From Emydura subglobosa (Eukaryota; Chordata; Testudines; Chelidae), in the NCBI GenBank assembly GCA_007922225.1, contig ML679970.1, forward strand, positions 37,989,460 to 38,053,459: 64,000 nucleotides of DNA, given 5' to 3'. Positions 35,320 to 46,725 of this stretch are shown piece by piece. The notes beneath the pieces are model-generated. The model did not search any database and had not been told where the DNA came from. It worked only from the letters and a program-made list of their open reading frames with translations. The translations under genes and the position numbers were made by a program. Position 1 is the first letter of the stretch, and every line of letters starts with the position of its first letter.

Positions 35320-36962
35320 TCCATTCGAAAAGGTAATTCAAATAGTCCCCACAGTCCCTCACCAGGACCGGGTGGTATTCACCCAAGAGTTCTGAAGGAA
35401 CTCCAATTTGAAATTCAAGTCCTAACTGTGGAATGTAACCTATTGCTGAAATCAACCTCTGCACCAGGTGATGGAAGACAGCTAATGTAACACCAATTTT
35501 TAAAAAGGGCTCCGGAGGCGATCCTGGCAAGTAGCGGCAGGTAAGCCTAACTTCAGTACCAAGCCAAGTGGTAGAAACTATAGTACAGAACAGAATTATC
35601 AGACATATATATGAACACCATTTGTTGGGGAAGAGTCAACATGGCTTTTGTAAAGGGAAGTCAAGCCTCACCAGTCTACTAGAATTATTTGAGGGAGTCA
35701 ACAAACATGTGAACAACAGTGTTCAAGTCAGTATCGTGTATTTGACTTTTCAGAAAGGCTTTGTTAAGTTCCTTCATCACAGGATCTTAAGGAAACTAAG
35801 TAGCTGGATCAGTTGCTGGCTGCAAAATAGGAAACAAGGAGTCAGAGTAAACGCTCAGTTTTCACAATGGGAAGAGGTAAACAGCAGGGTCCCCCAAAGG
35901 AACTGTGCTGGGACCTGTGCTGTTCAACATATTCATTAATGATCTGGAAAAGGAGGTGAACAACAAAATGGCAAAGGCTGCAGATGATACAAAACTATTC
36001 AAGATAGTGAAGTCCAAAGCAGAATGCGAAGAGTTACAAAGGGATCTCACAAAACTGGATGACTGGGTGACAAAAAGGCAGATGAAATTCAGTGTTAGTA
36101 AGTGCAAAGCAATGCATATTGGAAAAAATAATCCCAACTATACATACAAAATGATGGGGTCTAAATTAGCTGTTACCACCCAAGAAAGATCTTGTGGATG
36201 GCTCTCTGAAAACTTCCATTCACTGTACAGCAGAAGTAAAAAAGGCTAATGGTATATTACAAAGTATTAGAAAAGAGAGAGAAAATAAGACAGAAAATAT
36301 CATCATGACATATATAAATCTATGGTGTGCCCACATCTCGAATATGGAGTGCAGTTCTGGTTGCCTCATCTCAGAAAGGATACAGTGGAATTGGAAGAGT
36401 TTCAAAGAAGGACCACAAAGATGATCAAGGGTATGGAATGGCTTTCATAAGAGCAAAGACTAAAAAGATTGAGGGCTGTTCATCTTAGAAAAGAGACAGC
36501 TAAGTGGGGATATGATAGAGGTCAATAAAATCATGAATGGTGTGGAAAATGAATAGACAAGTGTTATTTACCCTTTCACGCAATACAAAAACCAGCCCAA
36601 TGAAATTAATAGGCAGGAGGGTTTAACAGAAACAAGAGAAAATACTTTTTCATATAAAGTACAACTAACGTGTGGAACTCATTGCCATGTTAAGATGCTA
36701 AAACGTCTAACTGGGTTCAAAAAAGAATTAGATAAGTTCATGGAGGATAGATCCATCAGTGGCTGTCAGCCAAGATGGTCATCGTGCAACCCCATGCTCG
36801 TGGTGATCCTAAACTTCTGACTTGCAGAAGCTGGCAGTGGAAGACAGGGTGGATCACTCCATAACTGCCCCTGAAGCTCTGGCAATGGCCACCATTGGAG
36901 ACAGGAGACAGGCAAGATGGACCATGGTCTAACCTAGTATGGCAGCTCTTATGTTCTTACCC
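35320..36962 (+). mobile_element. CR1 LINE, 5'-truncated, ORF2 broken
   Basis: This is a non-LTR retroposon whose ORF2 would encode endonuclease and reverse transcriptase; the endonuclease part is missing here. The reverse-transcriptase part is visible in two pieces in different frames. The first (about 35,568-35,900) has HHLLGKSQHGFCKGKSSLT and a long finger/palm stretch. The second (35,905-36,249) has LGPVLFNIFINDLEKEV, the catalytic-box remnant AADDTKLF where FADDTK is usual, and LDDWVTKRQMKFSVSKCKAMHIG. A frameshift separates the pieces, and more stops and indels follow. The 3' end runs through 'aagatggaccatggtctaac', then 'ctagtatggcagctcttatg', to a terminal 'ttatgttctta'. The copy is dead by frameshift and by loss of the aromatic residue before ADD. 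Confidence 0.9.
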
Positions 36963-38280
36963 CACCCTCCCTGCAGCTCCCTGCTTCCTTTTATATTTGA
37001 ATTACCTGTTTCCTCTCAGGTAAGGCTCAGCTTGTAATCAGGGCCAGCATAGCCTCAGGCTCTCCAGCACAAGGGCAAGCCATCCTGCTACACCAAGTGT
37101 TAGTAGGTTTAGCACAGGGCTATAAGTGGATATACGCCACATGCACGTCATGATGTACAATTTCATGTTCCCTAGGGTAACATTTCTTGTGGGACATTGG
37201 CACACTTGGCAGCCTGGGGCAGGGGGGCAATGGAAGGGAGGGTGCTTCTCCTAAGGGCTGTGCTGGATTTGTATTGGCACTGAACAGGTTAAATAATGCC
37301 ATCCATTTCAAAGCTATGGCTGGTGATGTTACAAACTGGAGGCACATTTCTGGGGCTGGCCCATGGCAGTCTGGTGGTGGGATGAGACTCTCTGTAGAGA
37401 GAAGGGGAAGTATATGCCCGATTCTTGGTAAGTAGCATGCTGCTCACTTGGCTATCCAGGATTCCCTTTCTCTCTCCTTTATTTTATCCCTCCACCCCCT
37501 TGTTTCCATTGGGGGTGGGGAGGAGTTTCAACAAAGTTTTTTGACCAGGTCTATTAGTCATGTGCAGAAGTGCTTTGCTGAATTTAAGAACATGTATAAT
37601 TTTAAGCTCATGCTTCAGTGCTTTGCTGAATTGGGGATGTGGTGGATACTTAGCCAGAATCTGAGAAAGACCCTGGGCAGAGCCTTTGGGTTCAGCCCAG
37701 CACCAGCAGATCATTTGGGGGGCCAGCTTGCTAGAGGGTGCCTTGTGGAATCAACTGGAGGAGCAGTGCAGCAGTAAGAAATTTACCACTTCAGCTCTTC
37801 AAATACAGAACTAGGATTGCAAAAGAAGGGATGCTATTAAGAAAAAGGGAGAATTCAGCCAGACTGAAATGAAAGGGAATCAGATCAGGTCAAGAGGGCA
37901 GGCTCTAAAATTGCCAGATGGCAGGAGGAATCCTCAGGGATTTTAAAAGGTTGTTAAACTTCTGGGGAGCAGAGACTTTGCCGTAACAGAGTATTGAGCT
38001 CTATGGGTGGGTCTAGAAGAGATGTGGAGGGGTCACTGAGGCCAGGTTCCGGCTCTGTGTGAATAGCTGGGAGTGAATGAGGGGCTGATACTCATCCTGA
38101 AGATTTAGTGCTCCTGATCTGAAGTGCGTTGAGATGGGGATCATCTTTCTGGTCTCTGTTTGTTCAGCTTCCAGCACAATGGGGTCTGGTCCATGATTGG
38201 AGCGCTGAGGGGTTTCCACAAAATAAGTAATAACTAATACACGCTCCTCCTTCCCCACCTGCTTGGTGATACAGAGTATC
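36963..38280. other. No gene recognised; unassigned sequence
   Basis: No feature recognised. Confidence 0.4.
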
Positions 38281-40149
38281 AGTACAAGATGTGCAGTGTA
38301 TCCTCAACAGAACAAGCCCTGATGCAATTACCAGAGACATGCTTGGAAGCCGGGCAGCACAGTGACTCGAAGTATACACACAAAAGGGGAAAGCGCCTGC
38401 CAATAAATTCTGCATTACTCATTATTGACTTGACTTTGCTGGTTGTCACGATCTACCTGTTCATTGCCAGAGACTCGACGAAGCTGCTGCAGCTCTCTGT
38501 TAATGAGCTATATTTGCGCTTTCAAAGGATGATAGTTCATCAGGTCAAGATTTTCCTTTTCGTTATTCCTATGCAGCTGGGTGACTTGCCAGATTATGTT
38601 ATTTTCTTCATTGCAGGTGCCTCTTGCACTCATCCTGGGGAAGAACTCCAAGTGCTGCTAAGCTTTTCCCACTGGCTGCTTTTCTGCTTCTTGCAGGGAT
38701 GGTAAGGCTGGTCAGGAAGGTGGCTGAGGTGACCCCAGACTCTGGAATGGTGCTTCTCCGTTAGCCCTTCTACTAACGTGGCAATAAGCAACTTTGCTTT
38801 CACTAGTGCACGACAGCGAATTCAGGCACATCCTCCCCTGGGACTCCCAGTGCTAGATGCTACAAAGCAACTTCACAGACTTCTTTCAGCTCAGTGCTGC
38901 TGACTGTTGAGATTTTATTGCCAAGTCTTGCGACAGATGGTGTTTTTCCTAAAGCCTTGGGTTCCCGCAATCAGTTTATCACCAAAGAATCTCAACTTTC
39001 ATTTAAAGGAAAAGAAAGTTTCTCGTCCACATGGTTGCAGAGAAATCTTTGAAAAGGTGACTTCTAGCAATGCCAGCAGTGCAAAGCGAATACAAAGAAC
39101 CTTGACATTTAGTACGGTTAAAATCCCATGGGATTTTGCAACCCAATTCCTGATTTTCTTCTTGGTGTTGGCAATCAACCAATGGAAACATCCACCTAAG
39201 GCATGTCACCCTGCCCACTGCAGTTATGGTTAGAGAACATTCATCTCATCTTACTAGGGTGCTGGTTCTGGAAACCATCCCCATTCAGGACAATCCTTAT
39301 GCACATGCCTAATCACCCATGAAAGTGCTGACCTGAAGAGGGCTGATCTTAAGCATACCTCTCTGTGAATCTGACCGTAGGAGATTTAACAGTGTGTAGA
39401 CTCTGTTGTTAACGCCTTAGTTTGTTCACTTGATGCTGACTGGTCAAAGCTGGAGTTGAAACTGTGATCCAAGAGAGAAAGGGTCTATATCTTCCAGCCA
39501 GCCAGTCTCCAGAGTATACCTTTGAAGAATGCAGCGGAAATCTCCTTTTATGCTCATTAGAGACAGTCAGTGATTTAGGAATTCAATTATCAAATGTTCC
39601 ATGGAAGGAAGTTCAGAAGTGAAGGCGTTTAACATTATTCTAAAGGAAGGAAACTTTTTAACGTATCAATTTTTATAACCTATATTTTTTAAATGACTTG
39701 TCAGTCCTGATGCTGCACTTATTCACAAATACATCTCGCCAGCCAGGCCCCTGATTTTCCTCAGACATATGAAAGGGCTGCAGGGAGGCTGCAGCTAAGC
39801 GAAACAGACAGAGAAGGGTTTCTGTGGGAGATAAAATCATTAAGGAAAACAACGAATGGCTGAAAGCGATATAGAGCTGGAGCGGTTCAGTCAGCAGGAA
39901 GTTCTGTTAAAGAGCATCTATACATCGGGGTGAATTCACTCTGTGTCCCCCTTCACCCCCGCCATACACACCCAGCGGGATCTGAGCACATTCATTAATT
40001 GTTATTTAACTGATGTGCACATTCCATGTGCTGGGTGTGGTAGATAGGAGGCAATTAAATTTAGCAATGAATAATGGCTGGGGCTGTGATTTGTACAGGC
40101 TGGGGGAGTTAGAATGTCTGTCCTTGTCACTGATTTGCTCTATGACTCT
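38281..40149. other. No gene recognised; one hydrophobic open frame
   Basis: A 138-codon frame at 38,289-38,705 contains a hydrophobic stretch (about residues 39-59) but lacks a recognisable family and has no supporting context. 38,900-39,180 may be an unclassified old repeat ('ttgggttcccgcaatcagtt'); I could not place it. Confidence 0.3.
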
Positions 40150-40449
40150 GAGGCTATGTCTACACTTATGGCGGCAAATTTGCCACCATCAGATCAACTT
40201 ATTTGGATCGACTGAGCGGTCAGTGAAGACCCGCTCAGTCGATCCAGAAATCGACATATTAAGACCACCTCCTCAAGTGGCGTATCGCTGCGTCAATGGG
40301 AACACAGTTCCCGTCAGCACAGTGCATTGAAGACGAAGTGCAGAACAGAAGCACAGAAGTCAACGGGAGTTACGCAAGTTTTTTGCGTAATTTGCATAAC
40401 TCCGGTCGACTGCTGCCGAATCTCTGAGGTAAGTGTAGACAAGCCCTGA
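40150..40449. mobile_element. GTCTACAC-type TIR element (MITE), 300 bp
   Basis: The ends 'gaggctatgtctacactta' and 'taagtgtagacaagccctga' are imperfect inverted repeats. The interior has a perfect 15-bp hairpin (40205-40245) and a second dyad around ttacgcaa/ttgcgtaa (40371-40391). There is no coding capacity. A short 'ctgag' repeat lies at both edges, but it is too short to be sure of the target-site duplication, so the superfamily is undecided. Confidence 0.7.
40205..40245. repeat. Perfect 15-bp hairpin inside the TIR element
   Basis: GGATCGACTGAGCGG (40205-40219) and CCGCTCAGTCGATCC (40231-40245) are exact reverse complements with an 11-nt loop. It is the strongest single hairpin seen by eye outside the 41-kb structure. 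Confidence 0.9.
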
Positions 40450-40554
40450 GCTGCTCACGCTGGGGCTGACAGTCAGAGGTAATGAGCACCCATAAAGCCA
40501 GTAGAAGACAGTAGAAACTGGGGATGCTTGACAGTCAATTCAATGAATATGGGG

Positions 40555-40750
40555 ATTAATAATTAGGCTCCCAAACACCTGACTTTAGGCACCTAAATGC
40601 TGATTTAGGCACATAGGGTGGGATTTTCCAAAGCATCTGAACAATTTAGGAACACAAATCAAACTGACTTTCAATAGAGCTTGTGAGCCTAAGTCACTAT
40701 GATGCATTAGAAAACCCGACCCATATTCAGATATCAGAACATGGATTTAG
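40555..40750. repeat. Degenerate palindrome-family sequence
   Basis: 'ttaggctcccaaacacctga' and 'gatttaggggcctaagtgct' pair loosely at the ends. The inside carries 'gggtgggattttccaaagca' and 'tcaaactgactttcaatag', words typical of the short-palindrome family. Confidence 0.4.
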
Positions 40751-40754
40751 GGGC

Positions 40755-40865
40755 CTAAGTGCTTTTTGTTCTGTGTTTGTACAGCACCTGGCACAATGGG
40801 CTCCTACTCCATGACTGTGGCTCCTAGGTATGACCGTAATGAAAATAACAATTCTGATGGAAAAT
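40755..40865 (+). repeat. Old LINE (L2/L3-like) 3'-end fragment, sense
   Basis: 'tgctttttgttctgtgtttg', 'tacagcacctggcacaatgg' and 'gctcctactccatgactgtg' match the copy at 11.8 kb closely. It is followed by 'ctcctaggtatgaccgtaat' and an A-rich tail. Confidence 0.7.
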
Positions 40866-41222
40866 GAAAGGCTTCCCCAGATAGCGGGGGTATTCTCTGG
40901 CATTGAAGAAGCTTCACATGAGAAAGTCTGAAATAGAGTAAACTGGAGGGAAAAAAGGGAAGTGTCTCAGGTCTTTTGCATTTCTTGCTCTCCTTCCAAA
41001 TCTCAAGCACACCAGTGCTTTAATTAATAAATCTGTCACCCTTCCAGAGTTCAAACAAAGGAGCAATGGAAAATGTATTCCAGTCACGCGGGTACCTGGG
41101 GAAATGAAGCAATCTCTTTAATGCTTCGAAACCTAATTATGAGGCTCTTGCACTTACTCAAAAGCTGTTCTATGCTAGAAATTAGACCAACAGTTACCTC
41201 AGGAGGTCACTTTGAAGAATAA

Positions 41223-41236
41223 TATTTAAAATAAAG
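41223..41236. repeat. 14-bp direct repeat, left copy
   Basis: TATTTAAAATAAAG, identical to 41820-41833. It bounds the inverted-arm insertion on the left. Confidence 0.8.
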
Positions 41237-41819
41237 TTCCAGAGGGGTAGCCGTGATAGTCTGTATACAGCAAAAACAACAAAAATCCTGTAGCACTTTA
41301 AAGACTAACAAATTTAACTTCTGCAGGCATAAGCTTTCGTGGGCTGCAACCCACTTNNNNNNNNNNNNNNNNNNNNNNNNNNNNNNNNNNNNNNNNNNNN
41401 NNNNNNNNNNNNNNNNNNNNNNNNNNNNNNNNNNNNNNNNNNNNNNNNNNNNNNNNNNNNNNNNNNNNNNNNNNNNNNNNNNNNNNNNNNNNNNNNNNNN
41501 NNNNNNNNNNNNNNNNNNNNNNNNNNNNNNNNNNNNNNNNNNNNNNNNNNNNNNNNNNNNNNNNNNNNNNNNNNNNNNNNNNNNNNNNNNNNNNNNNNNN
41601 NNNNNNNNNNNNNNNNNNNNNNNNNNNNNNNNNNNNNNNNNNNNNNNNNNNNNNNNNNNNNNNNNNNNNNNNNNNNNNNNNNNNNNNNNNNNNNNNNNNN
41701 NNNNNNNNNNNNNNNNNNNNNNNNNNNNNNNNNNNNNNNNNNNNNNNNNNNNNNNNGAAAGCTTATGCCTGCAGAAATTAAATTTGTTAGTCTTTAAAGT
41801 GCTACAGGACTCTCGTTTT
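41237..41819. mobile_element. Inverted-arm (foldback) insertion interrupted by a gap
   Basis: 41286-41338 and 41757-41809 are reverse complements at 52 of 53 positions, and a 400-N gap lies between them. Outside the left arm are the extra words 'ttccagaggggtagccgtga' and 'tagtctgtatacagcaaaaa', which also occur at 52,084. The right arm ends earlier, at 'ggactctcgttttt'. The whole unit is bounded by an exact 14-bp direct repeat, so it probably entered in one event. On the minus strand the left part reads as a retroposon 3' end ('acggctacccctctggaa'). Twin-primed inversion, or a head-to-head pair, would explain the shape. Confidence 0.75.
41357..41756. other. Assembly gap, 400 N
   Basis: Exactly 400 Ns. 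They lie between the two arms of an inverted repeat, so the missing sequence is the loop or the rest of the palindrome. The round number suggests the size may be an estimate. Confidence 0.95.
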
Positions 41820-41833
41820 TATTTAAAATAAAG
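41820..41833. repeat. 14-bp direct repeat, right copy
   Basis: TATTTAAAATAAAG, identical to 41223-41236. Confidence 0.8.
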
Positions 41834-44564
41834 AATCAAATATATTGTTTGGAACACAGTAATGAAAAAAACCCAACACAATAACTATTGAGAATGTTGT
41901 TACTTTGCTTCAGGCTGGCTCTTTCCAGCTGTCAAGTCAAATGGGAATCACTTATCCCAGCCACTAGCAAGGCTACTTAATAAGGTCAGGGAAGAGTCTC
42001 AAGAGGGTTCTGATTTGTGATCAGTCCCATGAGAAGGGGTGTCATTGGCAGTTTTAGCAGACGTATGAGAAATTGATGGTGCTGTAGTGAATTAGCTATC
42101 CACGTGTGTCTCCATGCATGCATGATGTTACTCTCTCGTGATTGTACCTGGTATTGCTGCCAGCTAGGGGAGTACTCTGGCTCAGACAGTAGAGGCCTGT
42201 GATTACATAGCTGGATTGCCCAGGATTCTAGCCTCGCTTCCCACAAGGCTAGGTGTGAGTTATCAGATCAGTCCCTAGAACATACTGTATGGACTACTAC
42301 ACCTCAGGTCTTTCGGTGTTTCCTTCTCACTCAGGCTTCTGCCACTCAAATGTCTTGCTGGTCGAACTTCATTGCCATGCCCACAGCTACTGTCTGATGG
42401 CGAGCTGGACAATGTTTTTAGGATTAAACTTTTTTTCACTGAAAAATGCAGATTTAGACTGAAAAACATTTTGTGAATTTATTTTCAATTTTCCAAATTG
42501 TGTCAGTTGGGATGGACTCACCCTCCCACCCCCAGTCTATATTTTGGCATTTGCAAAACACAACATTCCAACTTTTCTAGTTGAAATGACTTTGCATGAG
42601 AAATTTTAAAACACTATTTAATGCAATGTAGTAAAAGGTTCAAAAAAAGCCTGGGAAAATGAAACAGCATTTCATTTTGGGATCTGTTGTGTTTGACCTG
42701 AACATTTTTTTTCCCTTCAGACTTTTGCCACCGTACTGAAAAGTTGGTTATTTGTACAGCTTCACTCTGTCTGTAACTGTCACTGAATGGTAACTGCAAC
42801 GTGCACCTGAGGACATTAGAAGGGCTGAGTCCAGGAAGAGTTGAAGGCAGTCCCATTTTGTAGGCTCAATTTAAATTTGAAATCCAGTTTAATTTGGCTG
42901 ACCTGAATTCAGCCAAACTGCAAGATGATACTAAGGAATAAATACTGCCTACTTCACACTGACTCAGACTTTCATGCTTTGCTGACTATTGGGTTTCAGG
43001 CAATATATGTGTTTTTTATATATATAAAATATATAAAATGATGCTCAAGGATGGGTCATCTATGGGGACTGAAACCTAGGCCTGTGAAATGAAAAGCATG
43101 TGCACCTACTGCTTGAGCAAACGGAGATACACACCGGGCGAGGGAAAGTCAGTCAGTCATTAAAACACTGTTTGAGAAAGCTTTGTGGAGATAGCAAATA
43201 CCACTGTAGTAAGTTTCTGACGTATATACAATTAAGCTGTCACAGCCTGTCATGGTTATTACTTTTCTGTACAGGCAGTTATGATATTGCTTCCCCTAAT
43301 GATTTCAAAACTTAAAGTCAGAAGTTCAGTATCCTCAACTATGTCATAAAGAATTTATGAGAACAAAAGAAAAAGAATTAAAAAAAAAAATCTAGGAGAG
43401 ATGTTCCCCCTAACTCAGATATTTTGCAAAGAAAATGATAAAGATTCCAATTTCCCAGTTATTCTGAGCCTGTCTCGGAGGGAGCTGTTAAAACTTTAAT
43501 GTGGGCTAATGGTCAATAGGACCATGCATCAAGTGAGAGAGTTCTTACCACAATCAGGCACTGCCTGTGGCCTCTGCGAGGGACAGTGGCAGAGCATGAA
43601 GCAGTGTTCCAGAACTGAATCTTCCCCAAAATTTGGATCCACCATGCTGAATTAGGACCCATCTTTTGGGTTTTGGGAAAGGCTGTTTCCACTTCCAGGT
43701 TTATAGTTAGAGTAATTGGGAATGGATTTCTTTTCCTATGGGGGGAGCGGGGCAGGTGGAAGAAATTTTTTGCTGAAATTTTTCTTCAAAGATTTCTGGG
43801 TTTGGATTTAAAAGACCAAAACCATAAAGTTTTTCATTTAAAACTAAAAAAGTTTTTGTTGCCAAAACCATTTTTTCTTTCAGTTTTTGAGCCCCTGCGG
43901 GAATCTTAAACAAAAACAATTTTTTGTGCAGGAAAGAATCATTTCAAGCAGGCGTTGGGACAAACAAAAGATATGAACAGGCGCAAGTGCACACTAGTTC
44001 TTATGCATGTGCTCCATGGAGCTGTGCATTGTGGAATAGGTGCAACGATCTACACAGCTTAGACAAGTGGAGAGAGGATGGTATGGACAACATGATGCAT
44101 TGTGGCCACCTGAAAGGGTTTGTCTGGTTCCATCCTAATAGTGTAAATTGCAACAATGCAGTGTAAATACAACATAAAAAGCTCACGGCGGGTATCCTGG
44201 CCACCAAGCAGGGCATTTTTCCAAGCAAAATCCTGAGAGTTTCCATCTGTGCACGTGCAGTTAGAATGAATTGCAGCTCGTCAAATGAATGGCATCCCCT
44301 TTGCATTCAGATTACAGTGAGTGAGATTTGCCCACAACATGGGATTAAGGATATTTATGAATCCTATTAGCATGATGTATGTACCTTCCAAATAATGGGA
44401 ATGAGAAGGAAATTGAGAAACTTCAGACTCAACAAGAGGAAGGAGACAAACTGCAATGGCTTTGTAACGGTTTTTACATTGATGTGTGAATCCGGTGCTC
44501 AGGAAGAGTAGAAAGGCATAATGAAGAATAATCATGTCTTGCCTTGATACAGAAACCTATTCCT
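41834..44564. other. No gene recognised; AT-rich repeat relics
   Basis: 42,420-42,720 and 43,600-43,920 carry the 'cattttgtgaatttatttt', 'gaaatttttcttcaaag' and 'gccaaaaccatttttt' words of the AT-rich TGGTCAGGA-type family but no clean ends. An AT microsatellite lies at 43,010-43,039. No exon recognised. Confidence 0.4.
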
Positions 44565-44745
44565 CTCAAGATCTCATAGTATTTTACAGTCAGGTAAGTA
44601 TTTCCATTATAAAGATGGGGAGAGCATGGAGAGGTAAGGGGATCACACTAGGTCACACAGCAAAACAGTGGCAGGGTCGGGAACAGAACCCACGCTTCTG
44701 ATTCCCAGAGTCCTATGCTCTAGCCACAAGATTACACTGCTTTCT
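44565..44745 (+). repeat. MIR-type SINE, nearly complete
   Basis: In order: 'tctcatagtattttacagtc', 'tttccattataaagatgggg', 'ggtcacacagcaaaacagtg', 'gggaacagaacccacgcttc' and 'cctatgctctagccacaaga'. Both the core and the tRNA-like end are present. Confidence 0.75.
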
Positions 44746-44879
44746 CCGGATCCTAAACCCAAGAGCTACGGCTGCTTCTTCCACACACTGCCTCAGTTCT
44801 GACCTGTGGCTCCATGAGTATGTTCCATTCATGGCATCTCAAGCAGAAAGTATATCTCGGGTGGCTTTGTGATGAGAAC

Positions 44880-44972
44880 CAAGTTGAGATGCGCCACACA
44901 CACCAGAATTTGAATCCAAGACTCGAGAGGCGAAAGGATAAGAGCACCAATCCACTGAACTGTGATAGTCCT
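44880..44972 (+). repeat. Possible tRNA-like SINE end
   Basis: 'ccagaatttgaatccaagac' then 'agagcaccaatccactgaac' resembles the tRNA-like part of a second, truncated SINE next to the MIR copy. Confidence 0.3.
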
Positions 44973-45233
44973 GAACAAAGATCAAACTAAGGAGCAAGTA
45001 TCAGAGAGCATCCAGCAAGGGTATGGCAACTAAAGGCGAAGCCATGTTACTGAGGAGAACATTTCAATGGGAAAAGGAGCTATTGGTTTACCTCTCTTTT
45101 TTGGACTCTTACTATTAGTGATTAGTGAACCTCAAAGGTCCATGTATCTGTCCAGCTCTTGAAAAGAGTAATCTATAATTTACTGAGGCTGAACTGTGTG
45201 TTGCCTCATGAGATGTATAGGCCTACAGAGTCT

Positions 45234-45510
45234 GATGCCCGGTCTACATTTAAAAAGTTAGGCCAACATAACTATGGTGAATTTATCACACCCCTAAGGA
45301 CTATACTTAAGGCGACCTAACCCCTTATGTAGATGCAGCTAGGTTGACGGTAGAATTCTACAGCTGCTCGGGGAAGTGGATTAACTACATCAATGGACAA
45401 AACCCCTTCTGTTGCTGTTGGAAGTGTCTCCACTACAGCACTATAGTGGAATAGCTGCAGTGCTGTAGCTGTGCTGTTATAGCAGTGTCTGTAGTGTAGA
45501 CATGGCCTGA
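45234..45510. mobile_element. GTCTACAC-type TIR element (MITE)
   Basis: The ends 'gatgcccggtctacattta' and 'tagtgtagacatggcctga' are imperfect inverted repeats of the same class as those at 40.15 kb. The interior differs ('ctgcagtgctgtagctgtgc'), so it is a separate subfamily or has diverged. No coding capacity. Confidence 0.65.
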
Positions 45511-46164
45511 ACATATTTTTGAAGGCTTTTATTGGAGAAGTTGCTGCTGGCACTTTAACTGGGTTTAAAGAGCAGATCAGGGTCAATCTTGGTGCTCTAG
45601 ACGAGAGTATTTTTTAAACAGAGCTAAGTGACAACAAGAAAAAGTGATTGTACAAATGTTGGCCTGACTCTTGAAATGAATTCTCTACAGCCATGTTTCC
45701 TGCCCTTTAAATCTGCTTTCCTCACACATGTACATGGCTGAGCATCATATGATTGTTCAACTAAAGCAAGTTTCAAAGTCATGCTCAAGAACTACAGAAA
45801 AAAACCATATCTTAAATCTGAAAGCGTGAATATTCACACCAGAAGTACTTATATACATTTCCATAGAAACAATGACTTATCTGACCAGTCTCAACCAACC
45901 AACACAACTCAAATATCAAGTGCTTGCTGAGAAATATTTGTGAGAAAGCCACAGAATAAAAAAGCTGCATAAATTCAAGAAAAAAAGGCTAGCTTTGTGG
46001 AATAAATTCTTCATTGTTAATTATTCACTCAGCCAGAGTTGCTAAATCACCACTTGCTAAATCCAGCCCTCTTAACAGAGATGGGGCTATGGAAAAGGGA
46101 CACAGAAGATTGAAAGATATGTGTGGGTGAAGTTCAGAGTGAGCTGATGCTGGAGCAGAGAGAG
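45511..46164. other. No gene recognised; unassigned sequence
   Basis: No feature recognised. Confidence 0.4.
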
Positions 46165-46275
46165 CTAGGGAAGTTTTAATGCACATTAGCAGAGTCCACA
46201 GGGACATAGTGTGTGGCACGCTGTAGATTTACACGCCAGCTTGCCATGCGGTAAGTGTACATGTAGACATGCCCT
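46165..46275. mobile_element. GTCTACAC-type TIR element, right end only
   Basis: 'gtaagtgtacatgtagacat' followed by 'gccct' is the right terminus of this class. 'agctagggaagttttaatgc' and 'agagtccacagggacatagt' inside look like the body. The left terminus is missing. Confidence 0.5.
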
Positions 46276-46504
46276 CTGTTAAGTCCTCTGGCTTTGCCAA
46301 TAAGTCACTTTCACTTAACTATGGTTGACCATCCCACCGCTATGGCTGACACCATTGCCACAATCCAGTGGGTTGGTTCGGATAAGACCACAGAAGTTCA
46401 AAGGAGTGTCTGAATTTTGGGGGCTGTTCCCACGCAAACATGGATTAAGTAAATCAGGGCAAACCTCATCAAGACAGTCTTATTTTGATTTAGTATAACA
46501 AATG

Positions 46505-46725
46505 CTTAGCTCTTGGGCAGTGCTTTTCACTGGTAGATTTCCAAGTGCTTTTTGAAGGAGGTCTCGTAAACTTTATTGCACAGATGGGAGGGGGAAGGGG
46601 AAACAAGGCACAGAGAGGTGAAGTGACTTGCCCAGCAGGCCAATAGCAGAACCAGGAATAGAAACCAGGTCTCCTGCGTGGCAACCCAGTGCTCTATCCA
46701 TTAGGTCACACTGCCTTCCTATTTT
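46505..46725 (+). repeat. MIR-type SINE, nearly complete
   Basis: In order: 'cagtgcttttcactggtaga', 'ttattgcacagatgggaggg', 'ggcacagagaggtgaagtga', 'cttgcccagcaggccaatag', 'agaaaccaggtctcctgcgt' and 'tctatccattaggtcacact'. The tRNA-like end is intact. Confidence 0.75.

Noticed and set aside
35000..35530. 176-codon minus-strand open frame
   Set aside because: Its first third is antisense to the CR1 copy and the rest shows no recognisable protein family.
41253..41831. Long open frame of 192 codons
   Set aside because: Most of it is unknown residues from the 400-N gap; the ends are repeat arms.
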